A stretch of DNA of 64,000 nucleotides from Hortaea werneckii (taxonomy: Eukaryota > Ascomycota > Dothideomycetes > Mycosphaerellales > Teratosphaeriaceae). The translations under genes were made by a program, and so were the position numbers. This document shows, piece by piece, positions 1 through 10,548 of the stretch; the stretch's first letter is position 1; the number at the start of each line of letters is the position of its first letter. The stretch covers positions 62,001-126,000 of the forward strand of contig JBAOKB010000118.1 in NCBI GenBank assembly GCA_037044905.1, in the 5' to 3' direction. Under the pieces are notes generated by a model that saw nothing but the letters and a program-made list of their open reading frames with translations, had not been told where the DNA came from and made no database searches.

Positions 1-1934
1 CCTCGCCCTTGGCTGTGCCCTGTGTAGATGGGGGTGGGGAGGTGGATTCCAGCTGGCTGAGGGTCGTGCTTTCGTCCGGCAGCCGCTTGAAGATGTCGAT
101 CAGGACGGCGTAGGACTTGGCGACGTTGAAGCGGATGTTGGGGATCGGGTCCTCGACGAGACGGTGCAGGATGGGGAGAACGGAGCGGGCGAGGACGGGG
201 AGGGTGAGGGCTGGGGAGAGGGTCTGAATGATTTCAAGTTAGCCAGGAAATCGAAATGTTTTGCCACGTCGCCTCATGAAGTGTCATTCCACCCTCGAAG
301 TAAGAAAGGGGCCAAATGTCAACTTACCGAAACAGCAAAGCAAGTCGTCATGCGGTAAAGGTAGTTAGGGTGCTCAGCCATTCCACCGACACGGCTAAGG
401 ATCCCACCATCTCTCTCTGCCCACTCGACACCGAAAACCTCGGTCAGCCTTCTAAGGTTCTGCGTGCTTGCCTCTCGGATGCTGAAGACGGTGTCGCCGA
501 GCCAGCTCATACATAAGCTCGCCAACTTCTCATCGAAGAACTTGACGCCTAATTGCGCTGCCAGCAACGGGATATGTTGAATGATCGCCAGCCTGACCCT
601 CCAGTTCTTGTCCTCTGCCAGCTGCACAATGGCCGGCAAAAGACTCTGACTCAACAGCTCAATGCCAATCACTTCATTGACCCGCTCGAGCTTGCTGATG
701 ATGTTCAATCTGACGTCCGGGAAATCGTCCTTGAGCATCTGCAAGAACATAGGCAGGAGGTGCTCAGTGGTTTCCTGCTTGCCTAAGATGGGTGCCAGAC
801 CGGCGATCTGGGTGCCGAACGATGCTCGCACATGCTGGCTGCTGTCCGTCACTAAGTCTTCCACAGCCGGGAGAATGTCCTGGAGGAGCGCCTCGCGCGG
901 GATGAGTTCGCAGAAGCCAGGCACTTGGCCTGCAGCCGCACTACGGACTTCAGCCTCAGTGTCCTTAAGCAGCTTCACGAAAGCAGGGACGAGGTCGCGG
1001 GCGATGACCTCCTCGTCGACGGCCTTCGCGATCTTCTCGTAACGGTCGGCGACCATGTATCGAACTCGCCAGCTCTTGTCTTCGAACAGTCCACGAAGGG
1101 AAGTAAGCAGGACGCCATGCGAGGATTGCTGCTCCTTGGGTATACGCTCGGCAATGGCAATCAACACGTCCACGGTGAGAAGACGTACGGAGTCTTGGTC
1201 GTCGGAGGAGAGGTGTTGGAACATGGGTCCGATGACCTCTTGTACCACGACATCGGGTTGCAGGACGCCAACGAAGGCTGGCAGGCTGGTGGCAGCCTGT
1301 CTGCGTACCATGGGGGTATCATCCCTGACGAGACCACCGAACTGTGCGCGGAGACCTTCCTGAGTCTGCGGAGTGCAATGCGGATAAGGGGTGGTGTAGA
1401 GACCAGCAGCGCTAATCTTGCTTGTGAACCAGTCTGCTTTGCTGAGTCGGACGATGAGCGGGGTGAAGTAGGTCTCGATCTGGTGTTGGGAGAGCTGAGC
1501 GCAGATCTTGTTGAGGGACTCGACCGCCTTGTCGCGCACAAGAGGCTCCTCAATGGTGGCGAGATTCTCCAGCGGTGAGAGAAGGACGTGGCCGAACTCG
1601 GGGCCGCCGACGTACTCGACAAAGGAGCCGAGCTCGTCGGAGAGGGCTGTGAGGACCTCGTCTTCATCTTCCACCGATTCTGCGCGCAAGTCATGTCAGC
1701 AAGCTGTTGTCACTCTCTGCTAGCCGCACATGACGCAGGAGCAACAGGGCCTCATTCCGACGTACCATCTAGAAACGGAATCAGCTCGTCCCGTGTCCTC
1801 TCGGGTCCAAGCGCCAGGGCAATGGTTGACAGTCTCCGAATCGCGTTCAGGCGGAGTAGCACGTCATCGTGTTTGAGCTCGTCGATCAGGACGGCGATGG
1901 GGTACAACTCGTCTCCCTGATTCTGCTCGTCCAT
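1..1934 (-). CDS. TPD3: Protein phosphatase 2A scaffold subunit A (partial, C-terminus beyond left edge)
   Basis: This is the HEAT-repeat scaffold (PR65) that holds the PP2A catalytic C subunit and a regulatory B subunit; PP2A acts in cytosol and nucleus on cell-cycle and stress signalling. Exons read 1766-1934, 328-1679 and 1-223, with introns 1680-1765 (phase 1) and 224-327 (phase 0). The joins restore family-typical sequence (FLDESVEDEDEVL at the first, TTCFAVSTLSPALTLPVL at the second). The protein starts MDEQNQGDELYPIAVLIDEL, the usual N-terminus, and runs through tandem HEAT helices with repeated D-(V)-R positions typical of PR65. Only about 580 residues are inside the window; the last HEAT repeats are missing because the window ends. 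It is divergent to the tRNA-synthetase gene across about 950 nt. The identification rests on the continuous PR65 pattern and is secure. Confidence 0.95.
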
Positions 1935-2880
1935 GCTGGATGTCTATCGCTACCTGTCACGTGGTAAAGAGCGTGTGGACAAGCAGGTCTGAGGGAGTGA
2001 TGTTGCGAGTAAGAGGTCGCTAATATGGGTTCGGCGGGAGGGGGGGTCGGTGAATGGGCGGTGGGGGATTAAGGCGGACGTCGCGATGGGCGAGAGGTGT
2101 TGTGAGAACTGGGATGAGAATGGTGAGTCAGTCTCCGAGGTGGCCGTCTGGCTAATGGGGAGGCGTTCGGATAGCATAGAGTCCAGGAGCGCAGCAGAGT
2201 AGTCTGGTGATATGGGTTCCATCTGCCAAAACAACAAGTGCTGGTTGCATGTGCCAGACCCCTTCTGCTGCGGCCCGTCTCAGGCAGGGTGGAGATACTG
2301 GGCATCATACCTCGCGACGCAGGGTCAATGCCTGAATGAAATGGTCGTCAAAATTCACTGCAAGGGGCGGGCAAGATACAATGCAGTGGTGGCGGTGGTG
2401 GTGGTAGCGGTGGTAGCGGCGGTGGTACTGGTGGTTGATGCGCTTGCCGGCCGCGCTGAGCTTTGAGATTGATGATTTGGCGAGGCGACTGCGTCAATGT
2501 GGTGGGGCTGGAGGCGCGCGCGACAAGCCACCACCGCCACAATTTGGTTGAGCGCATTGATGACTGAGCTCTAAATTTTGGACATGACTCCGAGGGGCAG
2601 CCGGCAGCATTGGTGGGATGATACTGTAGACGTGTGAGAGGCAGAATTCATTCGACCAGCGGCGCTCCGTGGGTATCCCTTCGACGCATTGAGCAGTCGG
2701 GTACGAAGAGACGAAGATATACGAACAACATCGCAATCCTCAAACGCCTGCTGTAAAGACCATTCCACCCCGCCTGGAGCGTCAGGAACAGGAAGGCACG
2801 CAGATTCGCCTCTACAGACATCCAAATCGTGAACAACACCTCTCCCACTGCGCCCTGACTGGCGCATTACCGTCTCAACC
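1935..2880. other. Divergent intergenic region TPD3 / FRS1
   Basis: About 950 nt between two start codons, so it should hold both promoters and 5' leaders. Visible are a GGT/GTG-rich stretch near 2385-2440 and mixed sequence elsewhere. Short open frames here show no recognisable protein pattern. No TATA box or known operator stands out. Confidence 0.6.
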
Positions 2881-4848
2881 ATGCCCACCATCCCCGTCGA
2901 CAAAGCCGCCCTCTTCAAGGCCTTGGGCAAGAGAATACACCCGCGAAGAATTCGACGTCCTCTGCTTCGACTTCGGCATAGAGCTTGACGAAGACACTTC
3001 AGACCAGAAGAGACCTGTAGACAGCAATGGCGTGGAGGAGCCACCACAGCTCAAGATTGAGATTCCGGCCAACCGATATGACATGCTGTGCTTTGAGGGT
3101 ATTGCCATGAACCTGAATGTCTTCCTGGGGAGACAGCCGATGCCGAACTACACCCTCAAGCCGCCGAGCAGCGGAAAGTTGGAGACGGTGACGGTCAGCA
3201 AGGACACGGAGAGGATACGCCCTACTTCTCCTGCGCCATCCTCCGGAACATAACCTTCACCCCGGAGCGGTACGCAAGCTTCATTGCTCTGCAGGACAAG
3301 TTGCACGCCAACTTGGCGCGAAACCGGACTCTCGTAGCCATTGGGACCCACGATCTCGATACTATCCAGGGTCCCTTCAGCTACGAAGCCCTCCCACCCA
3401 AAGACATCAAGTTCGCCCCGCTCAACCAGACCAAGGAGATGACGGGCGAAGAGATGATGCAGTTCTACGAGAAGGACAAGCACCTTGGCAAATTCTTGCC
3501 CATCATCAAGGATAGCGACGTATACCCCATCATCTACGATTCCAATCGCCAGGTGCTCTCCATGCCGCCCATCATCAACAGCGACCACTCCAAGATCAAG
3601 CTCAGCACACGGAACGTCTTCATCGACATCACCGCCACGGACAAAACCAAGCTAGAAATCGTCAACCACATCCTCGTGGCCATGTTCTCGCAATACTGCG
3701 AGGAGCCCTTCACCATCGAGCCCGTGAAGATCGTATCAGAGCACAACGGCGAAACGCGGGAAGCGCCAGACCTGACGCCGCGCTCCACCCAAGCCTCCGC
3801 CTCCTTCATCAACTCGGTCTGCGGCCTCGACCTCTCCCGCGAGAACATCTCCGACCTACTGAAGAAGATGTGCTACCACTCGCGACCCTCGCCCACGGAC
3901 TCCGACCACCTCGACGTCGACATCCCCATCACACGCGCCGACATCCTCCACCAAGCCGACATCATGGAAGACGCCGCGATCGCCTACGGCTTCAACAACC
4001 TCCCCCGCTACTTCCCCGCCACCCACGCCGCCGTAGCCGCCGCCCTACCCGTAAACAAACTCGCCGACATCCTCCGGTTCGAAGCAGCCATGGCCGGCTG
4101 GGCCGAAGTCATGCCCCTAATCCTCTGCTCGCACGACGAGAACTACGGCTGGCTGAACCACGCGGACGACAACCGGGCCGTCCGCCTCCAAAACCCCAAA
4201 ACCCTCGAATACCAAATCGTGCGCACGTCGCTGATCCCGGGTCTGCTGAAAACCGTGCGTGAGAATCGCCGGCACGCGGTGCCGATGAAGGTGTTCGAGG
4301 TCAGCGACGTGTGTTACAAGGACATGAGCGTCGAGAGGCGGAGCAGGAATGAAAGGCATTTCGCCGCGTGCTGGTATGGGAAGAGCGCGGGGTTTGAGCA
4401 GGTGCATGGGTTGCTGGATCGGGTGATGACGATGTTGAAGGCGGCGTTTATTACGCGGGAGGAAGGGTTGAGCGGGAAGGGGGTGCAGGGGTATTGGATT
4501 GAGGAGGTTGATGGTAGGACTGCCCTTTTCTTCCCTTCTTTTACTTCCTTTTTATTTTTTTTTTTTCCTTTCTTTTCCCCCCCCCCCCCCCCCCCCCCCC
4601 CTCTCCTCCTTCTCCCATCGTCTACTACCCGTCTTTTATCCGTCCCCATGAACTAACCTCTTATCCAAAAATCAATAGATCCCACCTACCTCCCCGGCCA
4701 CGCAGCCGCCATCTACCTCAAGCTCGGCGGCAACAAGGACGCCAGGAAGATCGGACAGTTCGGCATCCTGCACCCGACTGTGCTGAAGAACTTCGAATTG
4801 CCCTTCCCCGCCAGTGTGTTGGAGATGGATGTCGAGGTTTTCTTGTAA
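2881..4848 (+). CDS. FRS1: Cytosolic phenylalanyl-tRNA synthetase beta subunit, two frame breaks as read
   Basis: Beta chain of the cytosolic alpha2-beta2 Phe-tRNA synthetase, which charges tRNA-Phe. The start MPTIPVDKAALFKALGK is typical of the family. Coding is 2881-4513 and 4679-4848 with a phase-1 intron (4514-4678) that holds a 25-C run. Conserved blocks include IEIPANRYDMLC, LVAIGTHDLDT, YPIIYDSN, LSMPPIINSDHS and the C-terminal FGILHPTVLKNFELPFP. With breaks bridged the product would be about 600 residues, the normal length. Two problems appear: one extra base at about 2932 (after codon AAG 2929-2931 the family sequence resumes in the next frame at 2933), and one missing base at about 3221-3222, after which the original frame returns. 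No intron can explain either. Elsewhere the protein is well conserved, so assembly or read error is more likely than a dead gene. Confidence 0.9.
4577..4601 (+). repeat. 25-nt C homopolymer in FRS1 intron
   Basis: An uninterrupted run of 25 C lies inside the single FRS1 intron, preceded by a T-rich stretch and followed by a pyrimidine tract. The branch-site candidate CTAAC (about 4652) and the acceptor AG at 4677-4678 lie downstream of it. The length as read may not be exact. Confidence 0.9.
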
Positions 4849-4849
4849 C

Positions 4850-4986
4850 AAAAAAAAAAAAAAAAAAAAGAGAGATGAGAAAGAAGAGAAGAAGAAAAGA
4901 ATTTGACAATATCATGACACTTCTATGAGATTCTTGCGCTTCGATGTAGGAAGCCATGATGAGGCTTTCTTTTTTTTTTTTTTTTT

Positions 4987-5017
<31 letters not shown>
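4850..5017. repeat. A20, T18 and (TG)n microsatellite cluster
   Basis: A20 (4850-4869), T18 (4970-4987) and about 14 TG units (4990-5017) lie within 170 nt, directly after the FRS1 stop codon. Confidence 0.9.
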
Positions 5018-5266
5018 CTTGTTTCCCCTCCCCTCTTCCTTTTTTAAAAACGGCAAAGAACGGGGCGTGGCTGTCAGAGAGCAAAAGGCCGTTGTGGAGT
5101 CTTTTCTTGACCCTTTTTTTTCCCCCCTCACATCCTTCTTCGCCGTGTGAAGAGTTATTTCGGCAGCAGAAAGGGATGAGTGATGGAATCCTGCCATGTG
5201 GCGAAACTTGGGGCGAGGAGCGTGTGATTTTGATTCGGCGGAGACGGGAGGATCGCATTGGGGGTG

Positions 5267-5407
5267 GAGAGAGAGAGAGAGAGAGAGAGAAAGGGAGGGG
5301 GGCGGGAAGGAGGACGAAGCTTTCCCTTCTCTCCGGGCCAGATCAGTGATCGACAAGGGAAAGACGGGAGAGGAAAGGAAGCCACAAAAAAAAAAAAAAA
5401 AAAAAAA
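5267..5407. repeat. (GA)12 and A22 tracts
   Basis: Twelve GA units (5267-5290) and 22 A (5386-5407), separated by G-rich sequence. Confidence 0.9.
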
Positions 5408-5665
5408 GAGAGTATGGAAGAATAAAAGAAAGGAAAAGAAATCTACCATAGCAAACGGAAAATAAGAAGAGAATAGAGATGACGAGGTTCGGCGTATAGA
5501 GCATGGTACAAAAGCCAAAAGATTTCCGAATCCCAATCACGGAGCCAAGGCCATACTCTGACGGACGATCTCCTTTCTGTACTCCCCAGTAGGGACCGAG
5601 GCAACAGAAATTATATCGCGACCCAGTAGAACTCCCTGCTCCAAACATCCCATCGAAATCCCCCG

Positions 5666-5689
5666 CCCCCCCCCCCCCCCCCCCCCCCC
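5666..5689 (-). repeat. 24-nt C tract (poly-G on the DFG10 sense strand)
   Basis: Uninterrupted C24 on the + strand. It lies about 105 nt past the DFG10 stop, so in a DFG10 transcript it would appear as G24 in the 3' UTR if the UTR is that long. Confidence 0.9.
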
Positions 5690-5793
5690 ACAATCCCCTC
5701 TCATTCTCCCCATCCACATCCATCAAACCATCAACCACTCTAGCCCTCTCCCTTCCCTCCCTCCCCTCATTCTTCCTCTTCCCAACCTCCCTC

Positions 5794-7021
5794 CTACCAA
5801 ACCCCCGGAACCAACCTCCACCGCCTCAGCACCGTCTCCCTCCCCTCCGCATTCCCCCCAAAACGAGCCAAATACCACTCCCTTGTCCCCTGGGCCGTGA
5901 CGCCTAGATTCACTACTACAAAGGTCCAGGCGGAGAGGAGGGTATAGTTGAATATGCTTCCTCCTGCTTGAGATTGTTGCGGGGCGGCGAGGAAGGCGAG
6001 GCAGAGGTAGAGGAGGGATTCGGCGGTGTAGTGGGGGACGAGGAGGTGGGTGAAGGCCGGGTGGGTGGGGAGGCGGTAGGAGTCGTTTGGTTTGGAGTTG
6101 GAGGGGTCGGTGTTGGCTGGAGTGGTAGTGGTGGTGGTGGTGGTGGTGGTGGTGGTGGTGTGGGAAGGAGATTTCAGGGAACAGAGGTAGGCGTGACAAT
6201 CGTGTTGGAAGCCTGAGGCGAGGATGAAGAGGAGGAGGGAGCAGAAGGTGCGGAGGGAAGGAGGCGGGACGGCGATGTCGGCGAGGGAGAAGGTGTGGGA
6301 GGCGAGGATGGCTGGATATAGCGGGAAGGAACGATCGAGTGTCAGTTCTCGGAGCGTAATGATTGCAATGGAAAGAACGACTTACGTGCGGCTTCCACCC
6401 ACACGGCAACGCTGAGACCGGTATAGAAGCCGATCCCGAGTATCCAATGGCCGATCCACATCTGGCTCTTAGACGGCGACTGCGGTAAAGCCAGGCATTC
6501 CCAGAACCGTCTGCAGCCCTGGACGAAGACCATGCCCCAGGCTAACAGCACCTGTCTGAGGGTCATACTGTAGACTATCACATCATGCCCATTATCACGA
6601 TGACCATCGTGTAGTTGCCAATCCACCAGAACCCGAAACACCCATCCCTTACAAGCGAACTGGACGGCCCAGAAGAGGGACCAGACGATACTGACGGCGT
6701 AGAAGGAGGTGAACCAGCTATGCGGGACCTTCCACTCGGCGAGACGATCGAGGAGGGAAGTCACGGGGGAGGGAGTCTGATCTCCCTGTGCGGCGGCCTT
6801 CTCACGTTCGGCGGATGTAGTGCCTGAGGAAGAAGGGGAGAGACTACGAGGACCGTAGGCGAGGAAACGGGAGCGGAGGGAGGGGAGGAGATAGACGGTC
6901 AAGACCTACCGTTGTGAAGAGGAAGATCAGCCTGGGGTCAGGCGATGATGAGAATTTGGGATGGAGATACCAGGATGGAAGCGAGGGTATAGGTTAGACG
7001 GATAGAGGTGGCGAGGTCCAT
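5794..7021 (-). CDS. DFG10: Polyprenol reductase (SRD5A3/Dfg10 type)
   Basis: ER membrane enzyme of the steroid 5-alpha-reductase family that acts in conversion of polyprenol to dolichol, the lipid carrier for N-glycosylation. Exons are 6971-7021, 6386-6905 and 5794-6311, with introns of 65 nt and 74 nt; the joined frame gives 362 residues. Family signatures are FVQGCRRFWECL in the middle, then the substrate/NADPH C-terminal domain with SGFQHDCHAYL, PHYTAESLLYL and a terminal NLGVTAQGTREWYLARFG. Several hydrophobic segments fit a polytopic ER protein. A run of about a dozen Thr (GGT/GTG repeat, about 6128-6160) sits in the loop before the C-terminal domain and is probably length-variable. The first 17 residues come from a tiny exon placed by splice signals; this start is the least certain part. 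Confidence 0.88.
6128..6160 (-). repeat. Coding trinucleotide repeat (poly-Thr) in DFG10
   Basis: A GGT/GTG trinucleotide repeat on the + strand reads as ACC codons on the coding strand and gives a Thr tract in an otherwise conserved reductase. Confidence 0.85.
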
Positions 7022-7407
7022 GGTGGTTCAATCTCTGGGTGACATGTGCAGACCCAATATCGCATCCAGAGTCTGGGTCGCTGTCCAGTTGTAGAGGGGG
7101 TTTGAGTGTTGACATGTGACGCGATTGGAGGGAAACCAAAGTCGCGGGGGAGCTTGGCCAGTTCCCGACCAGCTGTCACGCTAACGGTAGCTTCCCCGCT
7201 TTCCCTTCGGTTGCGGTCTGTGCGCGGGCTGAAGTTCATGGCCGGAAGGGAAGTCGCGCTCTCGCGATGCTTGCTGGTGGTCGTGTCGCGGGAATTCCAA
7301 ACGCCCTGCGGTGAGATTGGATAGGAAGACGCGGTGGCGAAAAGAGAGACGAGACACCGATGACGAGGATCATGAGATAGGACACCTTCCGCGTACCAAT
7401 ACCCAGC
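7022..7407. other. Divergent promoter region DFG10 / SPP1
   Basis: 386 nt separate two divergent start codons. No specific operator is recognised. Confidence 0.6.
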
Positions 7408-9912
7408 ATGAGTTTCAGTCTATCCTCGCTGCTGAACCCAGCGCCGGCGGGAGACAATTCAGATCCGCAGCAAGAGAATCAGCAGCAGCAGCAGCAGCAG
7501 CAGCAGCCCAACAATGCCGCCGGTCCAACATATCAATATGGCTACAGCGCTCCGGATCATCGACGCCCTTCCATCGAGCTCCCTCCTCCCGAAGCCGGCA
7601 GACCGGTGAGCTCGCATTCCCCGACTCTCGAACAGTATCAGGTCGCGTCGCGATCACCGGAACAGCGCCGGGCGAGTTTGGTCCCAACCGCGGCGACAGC
7701 ATCAAGCGGTGTGACGCTGCCACCGCTCCAGAATGTGCAGGAGCCAAGGAACAGCGGGTCGGGAGGGACAGGTGAAGGGCCGCACGTGCAGGAGGGTGGA
7801 AGCGAAAGAGAGCCGGTGCAGCACATGAATGCCCAGGATCCCATCTCCGCTGCCGATCAACCCTCCGCCGATGCCGCCTCGACTGCACCCGCCAAACGCG
7901 AACCAGATCCGACTTCCACCACCTCCACTCCCATGGACGCCCGTCGCTCAGCACAGCCCGAAGAAGGCCAGACCCTCAAGCCGCTTGCTTCCCTCAAGTC
8001 CGAACACTCATTCCCAAGGATGCAGTCCCCACTCCGCGAATCCTCCGTTCCTGTCCCTTCCACCGAACCCGCCACGGACGAGAAGCCAGCAACGGCACCC
8101 AGCAAGAAACGACCGGCTCCTACCAAGAAAGGCACCGCCACCGTTTCCAAGAAGAAGAAGACGACCGCCTCCGCTGCAGCCCCCGCGAACAAGAAACGTA
8201 AAGTCGACCGCGCGTCTGAGACTCCCTCTGCTCGTAAACCCTCGACTCTCAAAGCAACCGCGACCGGATCTAGCCCTGCGCCGTCCTCCATCCGCTCGCG
8301 CTCTCCTGCTGCGGACGGTGAAGAAGAGGAGGAGGATGAAGAGTTTGACGAAGATGAAGACGTCGAGGGTTCTGGTGAATTTTATTGCATCTGTCGCAAA
8401 CCCGACAACGGCACCTTCATGATTGGTTGCGATGGCACATGCGATGATTGGTACCACGGGAAATGCGTAGGCGTAGAAGAGCGTGACAAGAATCTCATCG
8501 ATGCCTACTACTGTCCAGCCTGTACAAGCAAAGGCGAAGGACTGACAACATGGAAACGTATCTGTCGCCGCAAAGGATGTAGAATGCCAGCTCGGATTGC
8601 AGGCAGAGGGGCCAAAGGAGGTGAAAAGAGCGGAGGCAGTAAATACTGCAGCGAGGAGTGCGGTGTCCTCTACTTCCGGGAGATGGTTGCCCGGACCCGC
8701 GGCAAAGAAGAGCAAGGCCGGAACCGCACGAGCAGGAGAAAAGGCAGTGCCCTCACCGCACAACAACAAGCTTTCCAAGAGGAAGAAGAAGACGTCGGAG
8801 CCAAAGGAGGCATCCTAGCCGCAGGTGAAATCAAAGCCCTCATCACCTCAGCCAAGAACGTCGAGGATTTCCGCAAACTAGGCGAAGGCGTTCTCTCCCC
8901 TCCCGCGACACCTGATCGGAAAGAAGACAAGACCGACAACACCAAGGATGAAGCGAACGCTGCGCCCGCCTTCACCGACGCGGAAGCCACCGCACTCGAA
9001 ACCATCCACCGCCAGAAGGACGAAGCGCGTCGGCGTCACGGCCTGCTCAAGGACCGGATGAAATTCGTCACGCTCGTCAAACAAGCCGCGGCACGCACAG
9101 CCAGCGAACGCGAGCTCAAACCGAAAGAATACTGCGGGTACGATCCGCGACTGGAATGGACAGAAGCGCAGTTCGCACAATGGCGGGCAAGCGCCCCGGG
9201 GAAGCAAGCCCTCGAGCTCGAAACATTGGATATCGCGGACAACTCCACCGGTGGCGAGCATACCACCACCACCACGTCCGCTGTCGAGAACGGAGACGTC
9301 CCCATGTCCAACACCCATTCCTCCTCCAACTTCGCCGATCCCGACTCAACCACCGCAGACCAATACACCGACACCACCACCTTCCTCCCCTTGTCCGCCA
9401 CGACAACGACGACAATCTGCGACCGCAAGAAATGCGCCCGCCACCTGGAATGGGGCAAACTGGTCGTCGACGACCTGCGGTTCGAAATGGCCGATAATTC
9501 GGACCGGATGCGGGGATTAGCCAAAGCGGAACGGGAGGTTCGGGAGCGCGCGGCGTTACGTGCCAAGGGCGCGGGCGGGATTGGGGAGGGTGTTGTGGTG
9601 GTGCATGAGATGCCGGGTCCGTCGCTGGGGGAAGGAGGTGAGGGGGTGGGGGAAGGGCAGGAGGGGGACGGGGACGGGGCGGGGATGGAAGGGGTTGTTG
9701 AGTCTGGTGTCCGTGCGGAAGGAGGAGTCCCTGTCTCGAATAAAGAAGGTGAAGGGGCGGTGGAGGTGGTGCAGAGTGTGGAACACGACAAGTCAGGCGT
9801 GGAACCGTCGTCTCTAGCTGTCGATCATCCGGATTTGGCTGTTACTGCTACGACTACCGCTCAGACCCACGAGGGGGGAGAGGGGGAGGCGATGGATGTC
9901 GATCCTGCTTGA
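7408..9912 (+). CDS. SPP1: COMPASS (Set1C) subunit Spp1 / CXXC1-like PHD protein
   Basis: Nuclear chromatin protein of the Set1 histone H3K4 methyltransferase complex; the PHD finger of the family reads H3K4me3. Single exon, 834 residues. The first 320 residues are disordered, with nine Gln near residue 25, Pro/Ser-rich stretches and Lys-rich blocks that could serve as nuclear localisation signals (about 230-275), ending in an acidic run. The PHD finger spans about 324-375 (FYCICRKPDNG, IGCDGTCDDWYHGKCVG, YYCPAC). It is followed by the second Cys cluster typical of Spp1 (CRRKGCRMPARI, then KYCSEECGVLYF) and by the C-terminal Spp1 region, with a further C-x4-C-x2-H element (about 671-678). The last 130 residues are Gly/Glu-rich and of low complexity. 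It is longer than yeast Spp1 (about 350 residues), as usual in filamentous fungi. Confidence 0.88.
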   Translation: MSFSLSSLLNPAPAGDNSDPQQENQQQQQQQQQPNNAAGPTYQYGYSAPDHRRPSIELPPPEAGRPVSSHSPTLEQYQVASRSPEQRRASLVPTAATASSGVTLPPLQNVQEPRNSGSGGTGEGPHVQEGGSEREPVQHMNAQDPISAADQPSADAASTAPAKREPDPTSTTSTPMDARRSAQPEEGQTLKPLASLKSEHSFPRMQSPLRESSVPVPSTEPATDEKPATAPSKKRPAPTKKGTATVSKKKKTTASAAAPANKKRKVDRASETPSARKPSTLKATATGSSPAPSSIRSRSPAADGEEEEEDEEFDEDEDVEGSGEFYCICRKPDNGTFMIGCDGTCDDWYHGKCVGVEERDKNLIDAYYCPACTSKGEGLTTWKRICRRKGCRMPARIAGRGAKGGEKSGGSKYCSEECGVLYFREMVARTRGKEEQGRNRTSRRKGSALTAQQQAFQEEEEDVGAKGGILAAGEIKALITSAKNVEDFRKLGEGVLSPPATPDRKEDKTDNTKDEANAAPAFTDAEATALETIHRQKDEARRRHGLLKDRMKFVTLVKQAAARTASERELKPKEYCGYDPRLEWTEAQFAQWRASAPGKQALELETLDIADNSTGGEHTTTTTSAVENGDVPMSNTHSSSNFADPDSTTADQYTDTTTFLPLSATTTTTICDRKKCARHLEWGKLVVDDLRFEMADNSDRMRGLAKAEREVRERAALRAKGAGGIGEGVVVVHEMPGPSLGEGGEGVGEGQEGDGDGAGMEGVVESGVRAEGGVPVSNKEGEGAVEVVQSVEHDKSGVEPSSLAVDHPDLAVTATTTAQTHEGGEGEAMDVDPA

Positions 9913-10548
9913 GACTTGACAAAGAAGTTACAAAAGAAAGAAGGAGAGAGGGAGGGATGGAGCGGGGTTAAGGAGTAGGAAAGGAGAGAGTGAGGAGGGA
10001 GAGTGGGAGAAAAGCATGATGACTTTGCTGGTTTCCTCTCTATATTGATCTGTTCTTTATTATCAATCCATTATGAATCTAACCGGACACATACTCTCTT
10101 CCTCGCCTTCACTCCATTCATTCCGAATCCATTATCCTTCCACCGGCCGCATGCCTCCCTCCCCCCTTTCTCTCTCTCTCTCTCCCTCACCTCCTTCCTC
10201 CCGAGGAGGAAGAATGATTTCTCTGTTCTCGTTTTCCTCCTCTGGTTCGCTCAGTGAAAGAAGTAAGGAAGAAGAAGACGGCAGGCGTGCGGGCAAAAAT
10301 AGGTCGGTGGAGTTAAAAGTGTCGGCGGCTGCATAGGGATGTATGAAAAGGCCTTCTCTCGAATTGATTTTTTTTGATAAGGGGGAAGGACGGAGAAAAA
10401 GGGGAAACGAAACCGTGTGCTTCTCCCATCCTTTCCCCTGCATTTCTCAATAGAGAAGGGGAGGGAGGGAGGGAGGTAAAAGGAAGAAAGGTGGGCAAAA
10501 GTTTTTTTCCAATCCCTACATACCCAAGCCCTTTCCTCCTCCTCCTCC
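9913..10548. other. Convergent 3' region SPP1 / SEA4
   Basis: About 640 nt of 3' flanks, with purine-rich sequence first and CT-rich sequence later (near 10167-10185). Frames here are low-complexity Ser/Pro/Leu strings. No gene seen. Confidence 0.7.

Larger units (their letters stand above)
4849..5793. other. Convergent low-complexity region FRS1 / DFG10
   Basis: This is 3' flank of both genes. It is packed with simple repeats: A20 at 4850-4869 starting one base after the FRS1 stop, T18 at 4970-4987, (TG)n at about 4990-5017, (GA)12 at about 5267-5290, A22 at 5386-5407 and C24 at 5666-5689. Long open frames on both strands are artefacts of these repeats (Pro, Leu, Lys or Arg strings) and are not called. 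Confidence 0.85.

Noticed and set aside
4850..4869. A20 right after the FRS1 stop as evidence for a retrocopy
   Set aside because: The gene keeps an intron, and similar A and T runs occur nearby away from stop codons; no target-site duplication was seen.
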